The notes under the pieces: generated by a model
Told to the model about the DNA's origin: nothing
Seen by the model: the letters and a program-made list of their open reading frames with translations, nothing else
Database searches by the model: none
In this document: in pieces, positions 54,289-63,193 of the stretch
Position numbering within the stretch: position 1 is the first letter of the stretch
Layout: every line of letters starts with the position of its first letter
Source: Desulfohalobiaceae bacterium S24
GTDB taxonomy: Bacteria; Desulfobacterota; Desulfovibrionia; Desulfovibrionales; Desulfothermaceae
Assembly (NCBI GenBank): GCA_011389765.1
Contig: JAABTT010000005.1
Span: 1-64,000 of the forward strand
DNA: 64,000 bases
Direction: 5' to 3'
Made by a program: the position numbers and the translations under genes

Positions 54289-56751
54289 ATGGCGAAGGAA
54301 ATTCCCACGCACGCTCAGGTTGTCATTATCGGCGGAGGCATTGTCGGCTGCAGCGTGGCCTATCATTTGGCCAAGCTGGGCTGGAAGGACGTCCTGCTTT
54401 TGGAGCGCAAGACCATTGCTTCGGGATCGACTTGGGCCGCGGCCGGACTGCTGGGGCAGTTATGGGCCAACGCTCCGCTGACCAAACTGGCTGTTTACGG
54501 GGCCGATTTGTATTCCCGCCTGGAGGAGGAAACCGGGCAGCCCACGGGATACCAGCGTCCGGGATCGATTCGGGTGGCCCAGACCGCGGCCCGCAAGGAG
54601 GAATTCGATCGTTCCATGCAGATGGCCAGGGCCTTTGGGGTGGAAATGGAAGAGATCAGTCTTTCCGAGGCCAAGCGGCTTTTCCCTTTATTGCACATCG
54701 AGGATTTGACGACGGCTTATCTCCAGCCCAACGACGGACACACTAATCCGGAGGACACCACCCAGGCTCTGGCCAGAGGGGCCCGGTCCGGGGGTGTTAC
54801 AATTCTGGAAAATGTGAAAGTGACCGGAATTCAGCTGGCCCACGCCAGTTCGAACCTGATCAACAGGGTCCGGAGCGTCCGGACCGATCTTGGCGACGTG
54901 AAATGCGAGTATCTGGTAAACTGCAGCGGGATGTGGTCCCGGGAACTGGGGAAAATGCTCGACGTCAGCTTTCCCTTGTTCGCGGCGGAACATATGCATA
55001 TGACCACCAATCCTCTGGAGGGGACCTACAAAGGCATGCCCTATATCCGGGATATGGACGGCTATATTTATATCAAGGAAGAGATGGGCGGATTGTTGAT
55101 GGGCGGTTTCGAACCGGTGGCCAAACCCTGGGGCATGGAGGGAATCCCTGAGAATTTCGCCCACACCCAGCTCCAGGAGGACTGGGACCAGTTTGAAGTT
55201 TTTATGAACAGCGCCATCCAACGGGTTCCGGCATTCAAGGAGGCCGAGATCAACAGCCTGACCACGGTGCCGGAGAGTTTTACGCCGGACACCGCCTATA
55301 TGCTCGGCGAGGTTCCGGGGATCAAAAACGTGTTTGTGGCCACGGGCATGAACTCCGTGGGCATTACCAGCGCCGGCGGAGCCGGCCGGGCCCTGGCCCA
55401 ATGGATCGATCAGGGCTATCCTGAAGATGATTTATCAGCTGTTGATGTGCGCCGCTTTTTCCCCTGGCAGCAAAATCGCTATTACCTGCAGGACCGGGTG
55501 GTGGAGGCCGTGGGCAATCTCTACGCAGACCATTGGCCTTTCAAGCAGCCGGTCACTTCCAGAAATGTCCGCCAAACCCCCTTTCACGACCGGCTTGCGG
55601 ACCGGGGCGCCTGCTTCGGCGTGGTCGCCGGCTGGGAGCGGGCCAACTGGTTTGCTCCGGAAGGGGTTCCAGCGGAGTATGCCTACAACTGGGGTCGCCA
55701 GAACTGGTTTTCCTATTCCGCTGCAGAACATATGGCCGTCCGGGAGAATGTCGGAGTCTACGATCTGTCCTCCATGGCCAAGCTTCTGGTCCAGGGCCGG
55801 GATGCCTGCAGGATTCTGCAGCAGGTCTGCGGCAATGATGTGGATGTGGCCCGGGGCAAAGTGGTCTACACCCAGTTGCTCAATGCCAGGGGGGGCATCG
55901 AAGGCGATATTACCGTGACCAGACTGGCCGAGGATCAGTTCTTTGTGGTCAGCCCCGGGGCCTGCGCCACCCGGGATATGGACACGATCAAGCGGCAGAT
56001 CGGCCCGGACGATTTTGTGACTCTGAGCGACATGACCTCGGGCTACACTATGCTCGCGGTTATGGGCCCCCGGTCCAGAGAGCTCTTATCCACGCTGACG
56101 GATGCGGACCTGTCCAATGCAGGTTTTCCCTTTGCCACAGCCAGGGAGATCGACCTGGCCTATGCGCGGCCCCTGGCCGTTAGGATGTCCTTTGTGGGGG
56201 AGTTGGGCTGGGAATTATACATTCCCACTGAATTTTCCAATAATGTCTTTGACGCCTTGATGGAAAAAGGGGAATCGTTCAACTTGAAGCTGGTGGGCCT
56301 GCACGCCCTGGATTCACTGCGTCTGGAAAAAGGCTTCAAGCATTGGGGTGCGGATATCACTCCGGAGGACACGCCCCTGGAGGCCGGCCTGGGCTTTTGC
56401 GTCAAGTTTGACAAAGGTGATTTTCAAGGCAGGGAGGCTTTGCTGCAGCAGAAGAAAAACGGTCTGAGCCGCAAGCTGGTCATGTTTTCCATTGATGATC
56501 CTGAGCCCTTGATTTATCATGATGAACCTCTCTATCGCAACGGGGAACTGGTGGCTGAAAATACCCACGGGGCGTATGCCCATGCCTTCGGCCGTTCCAT
56601 CGGCATGTGTTATCTGCAAAAAGAAGGCGGCATCAGCGATGACTGGATCAGGCAGGGCGAGTATGCGATCAATGTGGCCGGAACACTGTATCCCGTCACC
56701 ATTCACCTGGAGCCGCTCTATGACCCCAAAAGCACCAGGGTCAGGATGTAG
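54289..56751 (+). CDS. Dimethylglycine/sarcosine dehydrogenase-like flavoprotein with GcvT domain
   Basis: The 820-residue protein joins an N-terminal FAD amine oxidoreductase domain (VVIIGGGIVGCSVAYHLAKLG at 11-31; to about 420) to a folate-binding GcvT/aminomethyltransferase domain (about 430-815, with MGPRSRELL and GELGWELY). Mammalian and bacterial homologues oxidatively demethylate dimethylglycine or sarcosine, passing the one-carbon unit to tetrahydrofolate. The covalent-FAD His of the mammalian enzymes (GTTWH/GSTWH motif) is Ala here (GSTWAAAG). GGAGGG precedes the ATG. The stop is TAG; read-through would add 16 residues to TAA. Confidence 0.88.
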   Translation: MAKEIPTHAQVVIIGGGIVGCSVAYHLAKLGWKDVLLLERKTIASGSTWAAAGLLGQLWANAPLTKLAVYGADLYSRLEEETGQPTGYQRPGSIRVAQTAARKEEFDRSMQMARAFGVEMEEISLSEAKRLFPLLHIEDLTTAYLQPNDGHTNPEDTTQALARGARSGGVTILENVKVTGIQLAHASSNLINRVRSVRTDLGDVKCEYLVNCSGMWSRELGKMLDVSFPLFAAEHMHMTTNPLEGTYKGMPYIRDMDGYIYIKEEMGGLLMGGFEPVAKPWGMEGIPENFAHTQLQEDWDQFEVFMNSAIQRVPAFKEAEINSLTTVPESFTPDTAYMLGEVPGIKNVFVATGMNSVGITSAGGAGRALAQWIDQGYPEDDLSAVDVRRFFPWQQNRYYLQDRVVEAVGNLYADHWPFKQPVTSRNVRQTPFHDRLADRGACFGVVAGWERANWFAPEGVPAEYAYNWGRQNWFSYSAAEHMAVRENVGVYDLSSMAKLLVQGRDACRILQQVCGNDVDVARGKVVYTQLLNARGGIEGDITVTRLAEDQFFVVSPGACATRDMDTIKRQIGPDDFVTLSDMTSGYTMLAVMGPRSRELLSTLTDADLSNAGFPFATAREIDLAYARPLAVRMSFVGELGWELYIPTEFSNNVFDALMEKGESFNLKLVGLHALDSLRLEKGFKHWGADITPEDTPLEAGLGFCVKFDKGDFQGREALLQQKKNGLSRKLVMFSIDDPEPLIYHDEPLYRNGELVAENTHGAYAHAFGRSIGMCYLQKEGGISDDWIRQGEYAINVAGTLYPVTIHLEPLYDPKSTRVRM

Positions 56752-57256
56752 ATCAGACTTCGTACCGACATTACGGCTTTGAACCTTAAGACTATAAAAT
56801 AATTAGCAATATTTGAAATCTTGTTAAAATTGGACATTCCTTTGGTTTCTGGTTTCAGGTGTCGGGTGTCTGGAAAGGCAAAATCCGCAAACTCCTATGA
56901 AACTTCATTTTTCTTTCTCCGTCACCCCGGCGTAGGCCGGGGTCCAGCTCTTACAATTTCGGTCTGGATTCCGGCTCCCGGATCGGGGTCCGGGACAGGC
57001 CCCGCCGGAATGACGGAGGAGTGACCCAAAGTTACTTCACTGATCAAACTGGCAGTCGTTGTTTTTAAATGAACAGCATAACAGATCAGTCGTATATTAT
57101 TTTAAATATCAAATAATTATATGTCAGGGCTGCCAGCGGCTGGCGCTGAAACCTGAAACCAGACACATGAAACCACAAAATGAGGCAAAAAATAACACAA
57201 GATGTCCAATAAATCCTTATGATTTACGCGTCCTGTAAAGAACTCTGTATTTCCTG
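56752..57256. repeat. Dispersed repeat R1, split by a MITE-like half copy
   Basis: Bases 56752-56876 and about 57150-57256 match, in inverted order, the continuous repeat at 61780-62035: shared ACTTCGTAC, TTAAAATTGGACATTC, GGTTTCTGG; then ACAAGATGTCCAA and ACGCGTCCTGTAAAGA. Between them lie a CCGTCACCCCGGCG-type palindrome (56918-57020) and a right arm of the MITE-like element (57023-57160). The 593-base gap up to the Pyl-MttB gene holds only repeats and the gene's ribosome site. Confidence 0.75.
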
Positions 57257-57297
57257 TCTGAACAATCGGAAATCGCAATTCGAAAATCGAAAATACG
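57225..57297. repeat. ~80-bp dispersed leader repeat, copy D (diverged)
   Basis: The 3' half is clear: CTGTATTTCCTGTCTGAACA followed by ATCGGAAATCGCAATTCGAA resembles copy C. It ends 48 bases before the Pyl-MttB ATG. Confidence 0.55.
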
Positions 57298-57344
57298 CTT
57301 GAAATTCCAAAAACCGTGAAGAGTGAACCTCAAAAGGAGGTCCC

Positions 57345-58811
57345 ATGAAACGATTCATGAAATCCGGCATTCAACGCAGTTCAGGGTTCAGCTTAAACGT
57401 CATGAGCGATGACGAAGCCCATGAAATCCATTTGGGCACCCTGGAGATCCTCAAGGATGTCGGGGTCTATGTCCAAAGTGAAAAAGCCCGGGAGATATTT
57501 GCTTCCGGGGGCTGCAAAGTGGATCAGGCACAGGAAGTCGTGAAAATACCGAATTGGGTGGTGGAAGAGGCCATTCGTTCCGCTCCGGCCAGTTTCCAGG
57601 CCTGCGGTCGGCGGCCGGAAGACGATGTCATGCTGGAAGACGGCCGGGTGAGTTTCACCAACTTCGGGGAAGGCATCATGTTCGTGGATCCCTACAGCGG
57701 TGAACACCGGGAGACCACCAAGGCCGATATTGAAAAGGCGGCCCTGGTCATCGACTCCTTGGACTGCATCGCAACCTATGAACGCTGCATGTGCTCTCAT
57801 GACAAGCCGGCCCCGGTTCAGGCCCTGCATAATGCCGAGGCCTCCTTGACCAATACCACCAAGCATCACTGGCTGGGGCCGGTGGATCGCTACCAGTCCG
57901 GCAAGATCATCGACATGTGTTCGGCCATCGTGGGAGGAAAAGAGAAGCTCCGGGAGCGGCCCATCCTGACCTTTGTGACCTGTCCCATCAGTCCCTTGAA
58001 GCTGCCGGAGGATCATTGTGACATCACCATGGCCGCCGCGGAAAACGGAATCGGGGTCAATGTCATTGCCATGGCCATGTCCGGGGGGTCAGGCCCCATC
58101 CATCTGGCCGGCACCCTGGTGGTGCAGAACAGTGAAGTCCTGGCCACCTTGGTCCTCAATCAGTTGACCGAGAAGGGCTCGCCCTTTGTCTACGCCAGTT
58201 CCACCTGCCCCATGGATTTGAAGCGAGCCACAGCCTCTGTGGGATCGCCGGAAACCGCCATGATCAGCGCTGCGGTGGCCCGCCTGGCCAAGTACTATTC
58301 GCTGCCCTGTTTTGTGGCCGGCGGCTAGGGGGACAGCAAAGTTGTGGATGCCCAGTCCGGCCATGAAAAAACCATCACCGGCCTATTGCCCGCTTTGGCA
58401 GGCGCCAATGTGGTCTACGGCTGCGGGATGCTGGAAATGGGCATTACCTTTGATCTGGCTCAGCTGGTTCTGGACAATGAAATCGCCTCCATGATTCTGC
58501 ACACCCTGCAGGGCGTGCCGGTCAGCGACGCTACCCTGGCCGTGGACATGATCAAGGAAATGGGCATCGGCAAGGATTATCTGGCCCATGAATCCACCTA
58601 CAATTTCATGCGCACCCAGTCCCAGGCCAAGCTCATTGACCGCCAGATGCGGGCCAACTGGGAAGCGGCCGGGGGGAAGGACATCTACGCCCGGGCCCAT
58701 GAAAAAATGCTGGACATCCTCAAGACGCATGAGCCGGTGCCCCTGCCGGATACGATCCGGGAGGAGGTACGTTCCATCGTGGAAGAAGCGGAGAAGGAGA
58801 CCGGAATTTGA
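57345..58811 (+). CDS. mttB: Trimethylamine methyltransferase MttB with in-frame amber (pyrrolysine) codon
   Basis: Reading the TAG at 58326-58328 as an amino acid gives one 488-residue protein, the usual MttB length. The amber is codon 328, close to residue 334 in the Methanosarcina enzyme. The frame continues unchanged from FVAGG before the amber into GDSKVVDAQSGHEKT after it. Pyrrolysine is the catalytic residue that activates trimethylamine for methyl transfer to a corrinoid protein. AAGGAGG precedes the ATG, and the real stop is TGA. A conventional gene caller would split it at 58328. Flanks are repeats; the dehydrogenase lies upstream and the betaine-binding protein downstream. No MttC or pyl gene is visible. 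Confidence 0.93.
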
Positions 58812-58935
58812 TGTCAGCTTTGCCTCTGGCAAATCTGACATATAAGCATTTGATATTTAAAACAATATACGACTGAGCTGTTATGCTGTTCATTTTAAAC
58901 AACGACTGCCAGTTTGATCAGTGAAGAAACTTTGA
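58811..58935. repeat. Left half copy of the MITE-like element
   Basis: It starts at the MttB stop with a GTCAGCTTTGCC..GGCAAATCTGAC hairpin and runs through ACGACTGAGC.GTTATGCTGTTCAT to ACTGCCAGTTTGATCAGTGA, the same order as 43600-43705. The hairpin may serve as mttB terminator. It opens the 481-base gap before the ProX-like gene. Confidence 0.75.
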
Positions 58936-58998
58936 AGAAAAATCGAGTTTCATACCCGACGAGCGTTGGAAGTTCGATATTCATTCCTTCAGGCAGAA

Positions 58999-59162
58999 TT
59001 TGAACGTCCAACATCGAACGTCGAACATCGAACTTTGAATGAAGAAAAAAGAAAAACGAATGAAATACCAATTACTTGAAGAAAAAGCTGATTCGGGGAT
59101 ATGAGCATATCTTTTCTTTGATTCACCATTGGACGTTCGACGTTCGATGTTCGATGTTCATT
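58999..59162. repeat. Heptamer-like repeats in inverted arrangement
   Basis: Short units of AACATCG/AACGTCG type (near 59003-59034) reappear inverted as TTCGACG/TTCGATG units (59128-59160), about 90 bases apart. Such tracts are common between genes in deltaproteobacteria. No spacer array exists. The rest of the gap up to 59292 shows nothing else recognisable. Confidence 0.6.
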
Positions 59163-59292
59163 CTGTCACGCCCTTTGGTTCAAAAAAGTTCGAAGTTTCA
59201 TACGAGCCCGTCTGGGTTTCAGAAAATCTCCTTGATGCCGGAAGCATTGAGTAGTTGATTATATACCTTTCCTTAATCCCAGGAGGTTTTGT

Positions 59293-60333
59293 ATGCGGTA
59301 CTGTTTTTTTCGTCGAATGTTTAGTCTGGCCGCGGTCCTCATGATTCTGAGCTTTACCACCAGCCTGAATGCAGGAGATCTTCCAGGTAAAGGGGTGACG
59401 GTTCGACCCGCACGTGCAACCTGGACCACGGGATTTTTCCTGGAGGCCCTCTACAGCCGGGCCTTGGAGGAACTGGGGTATCAGGTTCAAAAAGCAAAAG
59501 ATTTAGCGGTCCCCATTTTCTATCAATCCGTGTGTCAGGGTGATGTCGATTTTTGGGCCAATAGCTGGTTCCCCTTGCAGAATGTTCAACTTCCGAAAGA
59601 TTTCGATGAAAAAGCCGAAATCGCCGGCTATGTGATCAAGGCCGGGGCCTTGCAGGGCTATCTGGCCTCGAAAAAAGATGTGGAAAAGTTTGGCATCACC
59701 TCTCTTGCTGATTTTAAACGGCCTGAAGTCAAAAAGGCCTTTGACTCTGACGGGGACGGCAAGGCCGAACTCGTTGGATGCCCGCCGGGATGGGGGTGCG
59801 AGCTGGCCAACAACTTTCACATGGAGATCTACGGCCTGGAAGATGATATCCATCTCATCAAGGCAGGGTATTCTGCAGGCATGGCCGATGCATTAGCCCG
59901 CTACCAGGCGGGGAAGCCCATTCTTTTTTATACCTGGACCCCGAACTGGACGATCTACAAACTCAAACCGGGCAAGGATGTTCTGTGGATCAACGTCCCG
60001 GAAATTATTGCCAGGGAGTCTGAAAAGCAGTTCAAAGACAAGATGACCATGAGCGGTGTGGACGGCGCTGTGAGCGATCCCATTAAAATGGGCTATCCCG
60101 CCAATGATATCTGTGTTGTTGCCAACAAGACCTTTTTGAAGGAAAACCCAGCGGCGGAAAAGATCTTTGAGATCATGTCCGTGCCTCTTCAGGATGTTGC
60201 GGCGCAGAACGTGAAAATGAATCAAGGAGAGAACAAGCAAAAAGACATCGAACGTCATGTTGACGAGTGGATCGCTGCGAACCAGGATTTATGGGATTCC
60301 TGGCTTGAACAAGGCCGAAATGCTGCGCAGTGA
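59293..60333 (+). CDS. ProX-like glycine betaine/quaternary amine-binding protein
   Basis: The 346-residue protein has a Sec signal peptide cut near LNAGD (26/27). The mature part closely follows E. coli ProX. The aromatic cage tryptophans are present in NSWFP (near 96), CPPGWGCEL (near 162) and YTWTPNW (near 216), which trap a trimethylammonium group. It should deliver glycine betaine, proline betaine or a similar compound to an ABC permease. No OpuA/ProU-type permease or ATPase is beside it; the next genes encode dipeptide-type permeases. AGGAGG precedes the ATG. Confidence 0.92.
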   Translation: MRYCFFRRMFSLAAVLMILSFTTSLNAGDLPGKGVTVRPARATWTTGFFLEALYSRALEELGYQVQKAKDLAVPIFYQSVCQGDVDFWANSWFPLQNVQLPKDFDEKAEIAGYVIKAGALQGYLASKKDVEKFGITSLADFKRPEVKKAFDSDGDGKAELVGCPPGWGCELANNFHMEIYGLEDDIHLIKAGYSAGMADALARYQAGKPILFYTWTPNWTIYKLKPGKDVLWINVPEIIARESEKQFKDKMTMSGVDGAVSDPIKMGYPANDICVVANKTFLKENPAAEKIFEIMSVPLQDVAAQNVKMNQGENKQKDIERHVDEWIAANQDLWDSWLEQGRNAAQ

Positions 60334-60425
60334 TTTTTTTTATGGGTTGCAAAAGGATGGCTATTCTGCTAATATAAATCATTGACTGCATATGATCATT
60401 GTAATCCCTGAACGAAGAGCGGGTT

Positions 60426-61724
60426 ATGGCAAAATTCATCATACGTCGGTTTTTCCTCATGATCTTGACCATGCTTTTGGTCTCTATGGCGGTTTTTCTC
60501 ATTACCGAAGCCTCACCCGGAAATGTGGCCCGGAATGTCCTGGGGGGATTCATCACTCCGGAACAGGAAAAGTCGTTCCTCAATCAAATGGGTCTGGATG
60601 AGCCGATTCTGGTCCGCTATCTGTACTGGCTGGTGGGCAGCGACTGGCGGGCGGAGCGCAAGATCGGCCTGGACTTGGAACGGGTGACCTCAAAGGAGGG
60701 GTTTCAGGAATGGTGGGCGGTCAAGGAAGACGGCAGTCTGGTGCGCTGGAAAATGCAGGGCGAGGACCTCATTGCCACGGAACGCGGCCCGCAGGGCAAA
60801 ATTTCCACCCACACAGACAATGAACGCTGGACGACCAATGAACAGGGGGAGTCTTTTTTTTGGGGGATCAATGATCAGAATCAGGCGGTGAAGTGGGAGA
60901 AAGGAAAAAAAAAGGAGGCCTGGCGCTTTGTCCAGGGGACCGGCTGGATGAAATCCAGCGGGGCCCCGACGGAATACATACCCATTAAAAAGGGCTTTGT
61001 CCGCGGAGATCCCGGAATTTCGCTGCGCACCGGCCGGCCGGTGAGCAAAAGCCTGGGGGTCCGTTTGCGCAATTCCCTGGTCCTGGCGGGCTCCGCTTTT
61101 GTGATCATCATGCCCATCGCCCTGTTCCTGGGCATTGTGGCCGGCTTGAAGGAAGGCTCCCTGCTTGATCGGGGCCTGTCCATCCCCGGGATGATGTTTT
61201 CGGTGATTCCGGAGTTCGTGACCGGTATCTTTCTTATTCTTATTCTGTCCCAATGGCTCGGCCTTGTGCCTGGCGCCACCGTCTTCGGGGAAAAGGCGCC
61301 CTGGACCCGCCCGGACATGTTGGTCCTCCCGGTATTGACTCTGGCCCTGATCGAACTGGGCTATATTCTGCGCATCACCCGGGCCAGCATGGCTGAAGTC
61401 ATGCAGCATTCCTTTGTAAGGACGGCCTTTTTAAAGGGACTGCCCTACTGGCAGGTGATTTTCAAGCACGCGGTGCGCAACGCCCTGATCGCCCCGATCA
61501 CGGTGATCATGCTGCACATCAACTGGATGATGAGCGGAATCGTCATCGTGGAGGTGGTCTTCGGCTATCCCGGTTTGGGCAAATACCTCCTGGATTCGGC
61601 CCTGTACAAGGATGTGGCCGCCCTGGAAGCCGGAGCGATGATCATGGTCCTGATCGCGGTGGGCACCCAGCTCATTGCGGATATCGTTTATACCTTCTTA
61701 AATCCGAGAATCAGGTACACTTGA
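60426..61724 (+). CDS. DppB-type ABC permease with a large periplasmic insertion
   Basis: The 432-residue protein has the DppB pattern: first helix FLMILTMLLVSMAVFLI, LNQMGLDEPILVRYLYWL, and the C-terminal core with RITRASMAEVMQHSFVRTA (EAA-type loop) and five helices. DppB is usually 305-340 residues; the extra ~105 residues (about 80-188) lie between helices 1 and 2, where the family has a short GDLG loop, seen here only at GDPGISLRTGRPVS. The insertion is Trp-rich (EWWAVKEDG, NERWTTNEQG, WRFVQGTGW) and faces the periplasm. It lies 92 bases behind the ProX-like gene. Ribosome site weak. Confidence 0.88.
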   Translation: MAKFIIRRFFLMILTMLLVSMAVFLITEASPGNVARNVLGGFITPEQEKSFLNQMGLDEPILVRYLYWLVGSDWRAERKIGLDLERVTSKEGFQEWWAVKEDGSLVRWKMQGEDLIATERGPQGKISTHTDNERWTTNEQGESFFWGINDQNQAVKWEKGKKKEAWRFVQGTGWMKSSGAPTEYIPIKKGFVRGDPGISLRTGRPVSKSLGVRLRNSLVLAGSAFVIIMPIALFLGIVAGLKEGSLLDRGLSIPGMMFSVIPEFVTGIFLILILSQWLGLVPGATVFGEKAPWTRPDMLVLPVLTLALIELGYILRITRASMAEVMQHSFVRTAFLKGLPYWQVIFKHAVRNALIAPITVIMLHINWMMSGIVIVEVVFGYPGLGKYLLDSALYKDVAALEAGAMIMVLIAVGTQLIADIVYTFLNPRIRYT

Positions 61725-61779
61725 TCCAGAAACGGCGCCGGGCTGTTTCTGGAGATCGTTTGCATGAAACTTCAATTGA

Positions 61780-62035
61780 ACGTCTAAGTACAGAGCTCTT
61801 TACAGGACGCGTATATTTGAAGGATTTTTTGGACATCTTGTGATATTTATTGTCTCTTTTTGAGGTTTCAGGTGTCAGAGTTTAAGACCTTGATATAGCA
61901 TTATCTTTCTTTGCCTGACACCAGAAACCTGATACCAGAAACCAAAAGAATGTCCAATTTTAAGAACATTAAAGACATTATAAATTATTTTAGAGCGTTA
62001 AGTTTCAACGGCGTAATGTCTGTACGAAGTATGAG
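61780..62035. repeat. Dispersed repeat R2, inverted relative to R1
   Basis: This is continuous here: the reverse complement carries, in order, ACTTCGTAC, TTAAAATTGGACATTC, GGTTTCTGG, ACAAGATGTCCAA, and ACGCGTCCTGTAAAGA, matching R1 without R1's inserted element. It occupies most of the 401-base gap between dppB-type and dppC-type genes, which are normally adjacent. Confidence 0.75.
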
Positions 62036-62072
62036 ATTGCGTCGGCGAAGACGCCTCGCAATGACGGGTGAG
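62030..62072. repeat. Short palindromic repeat of the GAGATTGC..GCAATGACGGG type
   Basis: GAGATTGCGTCGGCGAAGAC then GCCTCGCAATGACGGG forms a hairpin (GCGTC/GACGC inside ATTGCG/CGCAAT). Versions of this sequence are widespread between genes of many bacteria. Confidence 0.65.
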
Positions 62073-62125
62073 GTCGACACAGTCAGTGGGAAAAGTACAG
62101 TAGCTCCAAGGAAAAGGAAGCTCGC

Positions 62126-63091
62126 ATGACGGAACAGCAGACAGCGGAAGAAATGAGACCGGAGACCATTCCGGATCAGGGTGAGGGTTCGGTGCTGGAG
62201 TCCCAGAAGGGTTTCTGGAGGAAGATCAAAAGCGCGGTTCAGATCATTTTGACCTCCAAGACGGCTACCGTGGGATTCCTTCTGGTCTTTTTCTGGGTGG
62301 GGGTGGCGGTCCTGGCGCCGGCCCTGACGCCTTACACCCCGACAGAGCAGGACTGGATGCATCCCAATGAAGGGCCGTCGGCCAAGCATATCCTGGGCAC
62401 GGATGAACTGGGCCGGGACCTCTGGACCCGGATTATTTACGGGGCCAGGGTGGTGCTGGTCTACCTGCCGGTGTCCGAGCACGTGACTATTCCCGGAGGA
62501 ACCGCGATCTGGTCGGTCTTTGTGGCCCTGGTGGTCGGCTCCATCCTCGGACTGATCAGCGGATATATCGGCGGCTGGCCGGACGAGATCATCATGCGGC
62601 TTTTGGACGCCATGATTTCCATCCCGGTGCTGCTCTTGTATCTCTTGATCGTGGCCGCCCTGGGAGCTTCGGCCGTGAACGTGGTTATCGCCCTGGCCAT
62701 CATGGGTATTCCTGGGATTGCCAGGCTGGTGCGCAGCCTGACCCTGGACATCCGCACCCGGGATTATATCAAGGCCGCGGAGACCCGGGGGGAGAGCAAG
62801 CTGCATATCATGTTCGTGGAGATCATGCCCAACGCCAAAGGACCGGTGATCATCGACGCCATGCTCCGGGTGGGCTACGCGATTTTCGCCATGGGCACCC
62901 TGGGTTTTCTGGGCATGGGCATCCCGCCGCCATCGCCGGACTGGGGGAGCATGGTGGCCAAAGGCCGGGAATTCATCCTGCAGGGACATCCCTGGGCTTC
63001 ACTCTGGCCGGCCCTTGCCATCGCCACCCTGGTGGTGGGTTTGAACCTCATGGCCGACGGTCTGCGCGAGGAGATGACCCGCTACCAATAA
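62126..63091 (+). CDS. DppC-type ABC permease
   Basis: The 321-residue inner-membrane protein matches DppC/OppC: N-terminal helix after a charged leader, the HILGTDELGRDLWTRIIYGAR signature near 85-107, and the EAA loop AAETRGESKLHIMFVEIMPN near 215. About 15 extra residues (PVSEHVTIPGGTAI) sit just after the signature, before the next helix. It should form the channel with the DppB-type protein. AAAAGGAAG precedes the ATG. Repeat R2 separates it from the dppB-type gene; dppD follows after 102 bases. Confidence 0.9.
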   Translation: MTEQQTAEEMRPETIPDQGEGSVLESQKGFWRKIKSAVQIILTSKTATVGFLLVFFWVGVAVLAPALTPYTPTEQDWMHPNEGPSAKHILGTDELGRDLWTRIIYGARVVLVYLPVSEHVTIPGGTAIWSVFVALVVGSILGLISGYIGGWPDEIIMRLLDAMISIPVLLLYLLIVAALGASAVNVVIALAIMGIPGIARLVRSLTLDIRTRDYIKAAETRGESKLHIMFVEIMPNAKGPVIIDAMLRVGYAIFAMGTLGFLGMGIPPPSPDWGSMVAKGREFILQGHPWASLWPALAIATLVVGLNLMADGLREEMTRYQ

Positions 63092-63119
63092 TTTTTGATT
63101 TTTTAAATCAAAAATTATT
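63087..63119. repeat. AT-rich perfect inverted repeat between dppC and dppD
   Basis: AATAATTTTTGATTT and its exact inverse flank a 3-base TTT loop at the end of the dppC-type gene. It could be a weak terminator or an RNA-stability element. Confidence 0.6.
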
Positions 63120-63193
63120 CAATTTTTTCAATTGATATCTCTGTGAACATGTCTTTGGTGGAATCCAAAAATAATCTCAAGACTGGGTGAATC

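Noticed and set aside
57040-57060. Sigma-54 promoter in ACTGGCAGTCGTTG before mttB
   Set aside because: The GC of the -12 element is missing, and the sequence is part of the repeated MITE-like arm.
58326-58328. Nonsense mutation making mttB a pseudogene
   Set aside because: The frame, family motifs and length are intact on both sides, and the amber is at the known pyrrolysine site; decay would not place it there.
58344-58811. Separate short gene starting at GTG 58344
   Set aside because: It has no ribosome site and is simply the C-terminal third of MttB in the same frame.
58999-59162. Possible CRISPR array
   Set aside because: Units are 7-8 bases without unique spacers of constant length, and no cas gene is present.
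56752-59292. pylT or other small RNA gene near mttB
   Set aside because: I looked for a tRNA-like cloverleaf with a CUA anticodon in both gaps and saw only repeats.
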